A DNA stretch of 9,297 bases, taken from NCBI GenBank assembly GCA_045658305.1, contig JAZOUT010000159.1:1-9297 (forward strand), given 5' to 3'. The stretch comes from Aphodosoma sp045658305 (GTDB lineage: Bacteria; Bacteroidota; Bacteroidia; Bacteroidales; Paludibacteraceae). The translations under genes were made by a program, and so were the position numbers. Below, one piece after another: positions 6,023 to 9,297 of this stretch (positions are counted from its first letter, which is position 1; the number at the start of each line of letters is the position of its first letter). The notes beneath the pieces are model-generated. The model saw only the letters and a list, made by a program, of their open reading frames with translations, had not been told where the DNA came from and ran no database searches.

Positions 6023-6809
6023 ATTTGAATTTTACGGTTGTTGTATCAGAGAAAGTTCTACCATAATCATCTTTTATTGTTATGGTTAAAGTGTGTTCTT
6101 TGTTTGCTGTTGGTTCTGTTGTAAATGATATACAACCGTAATTATCTTCATCAAGTTCGTTATAAATAGGAGCACTTCCTACACAGAAAATTAACTTAAA
6201 ATCATCTTGAGTATATTGGTCAAGAGTCTTTTTGTTTTTTACAAATTCTTTTCCTGTATATCCATTTTTTATAAATGGGTAAGGCGAAAAAGTTGTAAAT
6301 AATACAATGTCATTCAAACTTGCACCAGCAGGATGATTTTCGTCAAAATCTGCATTGCTTGTAACATCTATCGAAACAGGAGTTATATCCCAATATGTAT
6401 ATCCTTGTACATAGCCACGACCATTATAATTTTCAGTTCTTTTAGCAGCTGAAATTTGGATTTCATGGGTGTAACCATAATCTTCGTGTTTATTGCATAA
6501 TTCTATGTATTTGTTATACTGTTCTTCGCTTGGTTTGTACGCCCAATCTTCGTAAGAATCAGAATACACATTTGTTTGGGACATATAATTTACCCCTCCA
6601 TCAAAGTCTCCTATCATTTCAAGATATATAGGTGCTTCTTTAGTTATTGTGGGATTACTATTACGATATACACCAATGCTAAATGAGTCAACAGGATAAT
6701 ATGCTGCTACATAGTGATAAGCTGTAGATTGTCTATAGCCTGTATCTTCGCATGACACCAATATTAATGATATTGCAAAGATTAATGGATAAAAAATACT
6801 TTTTTTCAT
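6021..6809 (-). CDS. lipoprotein, function unknown (262 aa)
   Basis: A minus-strand gene for a 262-residue protein. The N-terminus MKKSIFYPLIFAISLILVSC is a lipoprotein signal with lipobox LVSC; Cys20 is followed by Glu-Asp, and acidic residues just after the cysteine are a feature of surface-export signals in Bacteroidetes, so surface display is possible. The mature part is rich in Tyr, Asp and Asn (YHYVAAYYPVDSFSIGVYRN, a DFDGGVNYMSQTNVY segment and a GYTYWDITPVSIDV segment). It ends in an Ig-like strand pair, EHTLTITIKDDYGRTFSDTTTVKFK. I recognise no named family. It is the first gene after a strong minus-strand promoter (6884-6915), with a leader of about 70 nt, and heads the lipoprotein cluster. 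No Shine-Dalgarno sequence is seen. The ATG is the first in frame and is fixed by the signal peptide. Confidence 0.83.
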   Translation of the reverse strand: MKKSIFYPLIFAISLILVSCEDTGYRQSTAYHYVAAYYPVDSFSIGVYRNSNPTITKEAPIYLEMIGDFDGGVNYMSQTNVYSDSYEDWAYKPSEEQYNKYIELCNKHEDYGYTHEIQISAAKRTENYNGRGYVQGYTYWDITPVSIDVTSNADFDENHPAGASLNDIVLFTTFSPYPFIKNGYTGKEFVKNKKTLDQYTQDDFKLIFCVGSAPIYNELDEDNYGCISFTTEPTANKEHTLTITIKDDYGRTFSDTTTVKFK

Positions 6810-6850
6810 AATTTAATTTGATTTTAGTTAATAGATTTTGGTTATTTTCT

Positions 6851-6878
6851 GGAAAGTTACGGCGCCTTTCAACTTTCC
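6851..6878 (-). promoter_or_regulatory. predicted stem-loop at the 5' end of the lipoprotein mRNA
   Basis: GGAAAGTT (6851-6858) and AACTTTCC (6871-6878) are perfect 8-bp inverted copies around a 12-base loop that contains the palindrome GGCGCC. Transcription from the minus-strand promoter should begin close to 6878, so the mRNA would start with this hairpin. Such a structure could protect the 5' end or bind a regulator; either role is inference. Confidence 0.5.
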
Positions 6879-6883
6879 GAGGG

Positions 6884-6915
6884 CAAAGTTAAGGGTTTGT
6901 TTTTGTACCTCCAAA
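6884..6915 (-). promoter_or_regulatory. Bacteroidetes-type promoter of the lipoprotein cluster
   Basis: On the minus strand TTTG (6915-6912), 20 bases, then TAACTTTG (6891-6884) match the Bacteroidetes primary sigma factor consensus TTTG-N19-21-TAnnTTTG at every fixed position. The predicted start is near 6877-6880, about 70 bases before the ATG at 6809. Confidence 0.82.
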
Positions 6916-6964
6916 TTTTGTATATATAATTCGTACTATTTTTTGATGGGTTGATTTTAGTGTA

Positions 6965-7040
6965 AAAAATTATATATATTTATATAGTTATTGTATTGAT
7001 AATCAGTAATAGGAATTATTAAAAATTATATATATTTATA
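6965..7040 (+). repeat. 20-bp AT-only direct repeat, two copies
   Basis: The 20 bases at 6965-6984 recur exactly at 7021-7040 (an A-run followed by TTATATATATTTATA). They are 56 bases apart, start to start. Low complexity weakens the case, but 20 identical bases exceeds what I would expect by chance even at this composition. Confidence 0.55.
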
Positions 7041-7156
7041 GAATATTAAAAATGGGTAAATCTATAATTTTGTTGAAAGGAGTGGATTTTTGGGGGATTT
7101 TTGAGTGAAATTTTTTCGTGTTAGTGGTATTTTGTAGTATCTTTTCAAGATAGTGA

Positions 7157-7189
7157 ACCGTAGGTGTACTATACCTTCACCATAGGTGT
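7157..7189. promoter_or_regulatory. operator-like direct repeat and near-palindrome
   Basis: ACCGTAGGTGT (7157-7167) and ACCATAGGTGT (7179-7189) match at 10 of 11 bases and lie 22 bases apart, close to two helical turns. Overlapping them, AGGTGTA-C-TATACCT (7162-7176) is a palindrome with one mismatched pair. This could be a regulator binding site for either flanking unit, although it is about 200 bases from both promoters. The function is inferred only from symmetry. Confidence 0.35.
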
Positions 7190-7366
7190 GCCGAAGAAGA
7201 CTGCCATTATATTTTTGTTTTTGTAGAGTAATAGAATGAATGTTTTTGTAAATTAACTTTCTTAATCTTTAGTTTTTTATAAAACTTTGGAATATAGTTT
7301 TTTAGTGTCTTTATTATTGATAGGTAGGATTGTATAGACTTTATTTTGATGCTTTTTGGGGTTGCT

Positions 7367-7398
7367 ATTGTGTAAACGATATTTTTTTTGTAAATTTG
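7367..7398 (+). promoter_or_regulatory. Bacteroidetes-type promoter of glyS
   Basis: ATTG (7367-7370, with the TTG core), 20 bases, then TAAATTTG (7391-7398), an exact TAnnTTTG. The predicted start is near 7403-7406, giving a leader of about 180 bases to the glyS ATG at 7583, long for a Bacteroidetes housekeeping gene. The first repeat array begins at 7410, right behind the start site. Confidence 0.75.
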
Positions 7399-7409
7399 CA
7401 GTCTATAAG

Positions 7410-7444
7410 AATGCACAATGCACAATGCATAATGCATAATTGTA
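7410..7444 (+). repeat. 7-bp repeat array, left arm of the glyS leader
   Basis: Units AATGCAC, AATGCAC, AATGCAT, AATGCAT, AATTGTA. AATGCAC is the same unit as in the array inside tilS. Bases 7428-7441 are an exact 14-bp inverted copy of 7549-7562 in the right arm. Confidence 0.75.
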
Positions 7445-7541
7445 AATGTCAATTAAATTATTGATTAGTAAATATATAAATATAATTTTTTTAAAATATA
7501 GTTTGTAGTGTAATTAGTTCAAATTTGGTCTGTTTGTCTTT

Positions 7542-7576
7542 AATTGTGAATTATGCATTATGAATTATGAATTGGT
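7542..7576 (+). repeat. 7-bp repeat array, right arm of the glyS leader
   Basis: Units AATTGTG, AATTATG, CATTATG, AATTATG, AATTGGT, which are the left-arm words read on the other strand. The array ends six bases before the glyS ATG. Its ATG triplets at 7553, 7560 and 7567 fall in all three frames: 7553 and 7567 open very short frames, and 7560 opens a 71-codon frame that overlaps the start of glyS out of frame. Confidence 0.75.
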
Positions 7577-7582
7577 AAAGTT

Positions 7583-9130
7583 ATGGCTTCACAAGAAGAG
7601 GTATTTAAAAAATTGGTTGCTCACTGCAAAGAGTATGGATTTGTTTTTCCATCAAGTGAGATTTATGATGGACTTGGTGCCGTGTATGATTACGGACAAA
7701 ATGGTGTTGAACTCAAAAATAACATCAAAAAATATTGGTGGGATAGCATGGTGCTCCTTCACGAAAATGTGGTAGGTATCGATGCTGCTATTTTCATGCA
7801 CCCAACTACATGGAAAGCTTCAGGTCACGTCGATGCTTTCAATGACCCATTGATTGACAATAAAGACTCTAAAAAACGCTATCGTGCTGACGTTTTGATC
7901 GAAGACCACTTGGCTAAATTCGATGAGAAAATCAACAAAGAGTGCGAGAAAGCTGCTAAACGCTTTGGCGAATCGTTCGACCGCGAAATGTTCTGCCAAA
8001 CTAACCCACGCGTGTTGGAAAATGTAGCTAAACGCGATGCTATCCACAATCGTTTTGTGGCTGCATTGGAGGCTAACGACTTGGTTGAGTTGAAACAAAT
8101 CATTGTTGACTGCGAGATTGTTTGTCCTATCTCTGGTACTAAAAACTGGACTGACGTGCGTCAATTCAACCTTATGTTCTCTACTGACATGGGTTCTACT
8201 GCCGATGGCGCAATGAAGATTTATCTTCGTCCTGAAACTGCTCAAGGTATCTTTGTTAACTACCTCAACGTGCAAAAAACAGGTCGTATGAAAGTGCCAT
8301 TTGGTATCTGCCAAATAGGTAAAGCATTCCGTAACGAAATCGTTGCTCGTCAATTCATCTTCCGTATGCGTGAGTTCGAACAAATGGAGATGCAATTCTT
8401 TGTTCGTCCAGGCGAAGAGTTGAAATGGTTTGAGCATTGGAAACAATTCCGTCTCCGTTGGCATAAAGCTCTTGGTCTTGGTGATGAAAAATATCGTTTC
8501 CACGACCACGACAAATTGGCTCACTATGCTAATGCCGCTACTGACATCGAATTCCAAATGCCATTCGGCTTTAAAGAGGTAGAGGGTATCCACTCTCGTA
8601 CTGATTTCGACTTGTCGAGCCACGAAAAATATTCAGGCAAAAACATCAAATATTTCGACCCAGAAATCAACGAAAGCTACACTCCATACGTAATCGAAAC
8701 TTCAATCGGTGTTGACCGTATGTTCTTGTCAATCATGTCGGCAGCTTACAACGAAGAGCAACTCGAAGGTGGCGATAGCCGTGTGCTATTGAAATTGCCT
8801 GCAGTGTTGGCTCCAGTGAAAGTGTGCGTTATGCCATTGGTTAAGAAAGATGGTCTTCCTGAAAAAGCACGTGAAATTATGAACGACTTGAAATTCGATT
8901 ATAAATGTGCTTACGACGAAAAAGACTCAATTGGTAAACGCTATCGTCGTCAAGATGCAGTTGGTACACCATTCTGTATCACAGTTGACCACCAAACATT
9001 GGAAGACAACTGTGTAACAATCCGTCACCGCGACACAATGGAACAACAACGTGTAGCAATTAGCGACTTGCACGCTATCATCGGTGCCGAAGTGAATATG
9101 AAAAACTTGTTCAAAAAGATTGTAGAGTAA
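7583..9130 (+). CDS. glyS: glycyl-tRNA synthetase, dimeric (alpha-2) type
   Basis: A class II aminoacyl-tRNA synthetase that charges tRNA-Gly with glycine; a 515-residue single-chain enzyme of the homodimeric type, full length for Bacteroidetes. Seen in order: the N-terminal FPSSEIYDGLGAVYDYG block (from about residue 22); the inserted region around 90-200; RPETAQGIF (216-224); motif 2 FRNE (249-252) followed by RQFIFRMREFEQMEMQFF; motif 3 ETSIGVDR (ending Arg379); and a C-terminal anticodon-binding domain from about 409 to 505. The start at 7583 gives MASQEEVFKKL, the expected N-terminus. No Shine-Dalgarno sequence is seen. Codon choice differs from its neighbours, with many C-ending codons (AAC, TTC, TAC, ATC, GAC), as expected for a highly expressed gene; I see no sign of transfer. 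It has its own promoter and terminator, so it is probably monocistronic. The leader is unusual (see the arrays at 7410 and 7542). Confidence 0.98.
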   Translation: MASQEEVFKKLVAHCKEYGFVFPSSEIYDGLGAVYDYGQNGVELKNNIKKYWWDSMVLLHENVVGIDAAIFMHPTTWKASGHVDAFNDPLIDNKDSKKRYRADVLIEDHLAKFDEKINKECEKAAKRFGESFDREMFCQTNPRVLENVAKRDAIHNRFVAALEANDLVELKQIIVDCEIVCPISGTKNWTDVRQFNLMFSTDMGSTADGAMKIYLRPETAQGIFVNYLNVQKTGRMKVPFGICQIGKAFRNEIVARQFIFRMREFEQMEMQFFVRPGEELKWFEHWKQFRLRWHKALGLGDEKYRFHDHDKLAHYANAATDIEFQMPFGFKEVEGIHSRTDFDLSSHEKYSGKNIKYFDPEINESYTPYVIETSIGVDRMFLSIMSAAYNEEQLEGGDSRVLLKLPAVLAPVKVCVMPLVKKDGLPEKAREIMNDLKFDYKCAYDEKDSIGKRYRRQDAVGTPFCITVDHQTLEDNCVTIRHRDTMEQQRVAISDLHAIIGAEVNMKNLFKKIVE

Positions 9131-9152
9131 TTCAGATTACATATAAAATAGT

Positions 9153-9182
9153 AAGGACGTAGCATGCTACGTCCTTTTTTTT
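9153..9182 (+). terminator. intrinsic terminator of glyS
   Basis: Bases 9153-9176 are a perfect 24-base palindrome (AAGGACGTAG, loop CATG, CTACGTCCTT), and the Ts run on through 9182. The stop codon is 22 bases upstream. On the minus strand no gene is seen nearby to use it. Confidence 0.93.
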
Positions 9183-9201
9183 GTGTTGGAGAATTTAACG
9201 T

Positions 9202-9212
9202 GGGGGGGGGGG
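9202..9212 (+). repeat. run of 11 G
   Basis: An uninterrupted 11-G tract in otherwise AT-rich DNA, followed after nine bases by nine Ts (9222-9230). It lies about 27 bases upstream of the -33 element of the next promoter. Such runs are prone to length change. Confidence 0.8.
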
Positions 9213-9239
9213 AGATGCCTATTTTTTTTTGAGAAAAAG

Positions 9240-9271
9240 TTGTGATATATGAAATATTCTTGCTACCTTTG
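9240..9271 (+). promoter_or_regulatory. Bacteroidetes-type promoter for a gene beyond the right edge
   Basis: TTG (9240-9242), 21 bases, then TACCTTTG (9264-9271), an exact TAnnTTTG. The predicted start is near 9277. The remaining bases (GGGAGCGAGGAGTAGG at the edge) resemble the beginning of the repeat tract at 752, so another repeat leader may start here. Confidence 0.7.
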
Positions 9272-9297
9272 CTGTTAAATAGGGAGCGAGGAGTAGG

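Larger units (their letters stand above)
6916..7367. other. gene-free AT-rich gap
   Basis: No convincing gene lies here. It holds a 20-bp direct repeat (6965-6984 and 7021-7040), a small hairpin TATCTT-TTC-AAGATA (7138-7152), and a locally GC-richer island at about 7154-7205 with an 11-base direct repeat and a near-palindrome. Short frames here are rich in Lys and Ile and look like chance products of base composition. The gap separates the divergent lipoprotein and glyS transcription units. Confidence 0.6.

Noticed and set aside
7207..7452. 81-codon minus-strand frame across the glyS promoter
   Set aside because: It starts inside the repeat array and the rest is Lys/Ile-rich low complexity expected from AT-rich DNA. 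It has no ribosome site or promoter.
7399..7582. T-box riboswitch in the long glyS leader
   Set aside because: No T-box sequence, specifier loop or antiterminator/terminator pair is seen, and T-boxes are mainly a feature of Gram-positive bacteria.
7820..8623. Long open frame (267 codons) on the minus strand inside glyS
   Set aside because: It lies wholly antisense to a clear glycyl-tRNA synthetase, its product matches nothing I recognise, and the frame is explained by glyS codon bias.

Overview
The window reads as chromosomal DNA from a member of the Bacteroidota, most likely Bacteroidales; I cannot fix the genus. The evidence is AT-rich sequence, start codons mostly without a Shine-Dalgarno sequence, three promoters of the Bacteroidetes type (TTG or TTTG, 20-21 nt, then TAnnTTTG), a secreted protease with a type IX secretion (T9SS) C-terminal signal, a DUF3467 protein, and lipoproteins with Bacteroidetes-style lipoboxes.

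Left part (1-834). The window opens inside the C-terminal end of an IS200-like/REP-associated tyrosine transposase (RAYT). Three small hairpins follow it and look like its REP-type targets. Next is a complete DUF3467 gene, then an intergenic stretch made of 7-bp repeats in inverted arrangement.

Centre (835-5041). Three plus-strand genes form a tightly coupled operon. They are tilS (tRNA-Ile lysidine synthase, ATGA overlap with the next gene), a T9SS-exported subtilisin-like S8 protease (TAATG overlap with the next gene), and a YgjP-like zinc metallopeptidase. The tilS reading frame carries an array of eleven 7-bp units that encodes a 7-residue peptide repeat.

Right-centre (5064-6915). Three minus-strand genes encode predicted lipoproteins of unknown function. 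A textbook Bacteroidetes promoter lies upstream of the first. Two nearly identical long hairpins sit between the genes; their T-tracts mark the plus strand as the better terminator direction, opposite to the genes.

Right part (6916-9297). A roughly 450-base AT-rich gap holds a 20-bp direct repeat and a small operator-like island. A strong promoter and an unusual glyS leader follow: about 180 nt, bounded by two inverted 7-bp repeat arrays, with short upstream reading frames. The complete glycyl-tRNA synthetase gene ends at a perfect palindromic terminator. The window closes with an 11-G run and a promoter for a gene outside the window.

The main novelty is the 7-bp periodic repeat family. It abuts the start codons of DUF3467, tilS and glyS, and also lies inside tilS. 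The rest is mostly recognisable housekeeping and secretion content.
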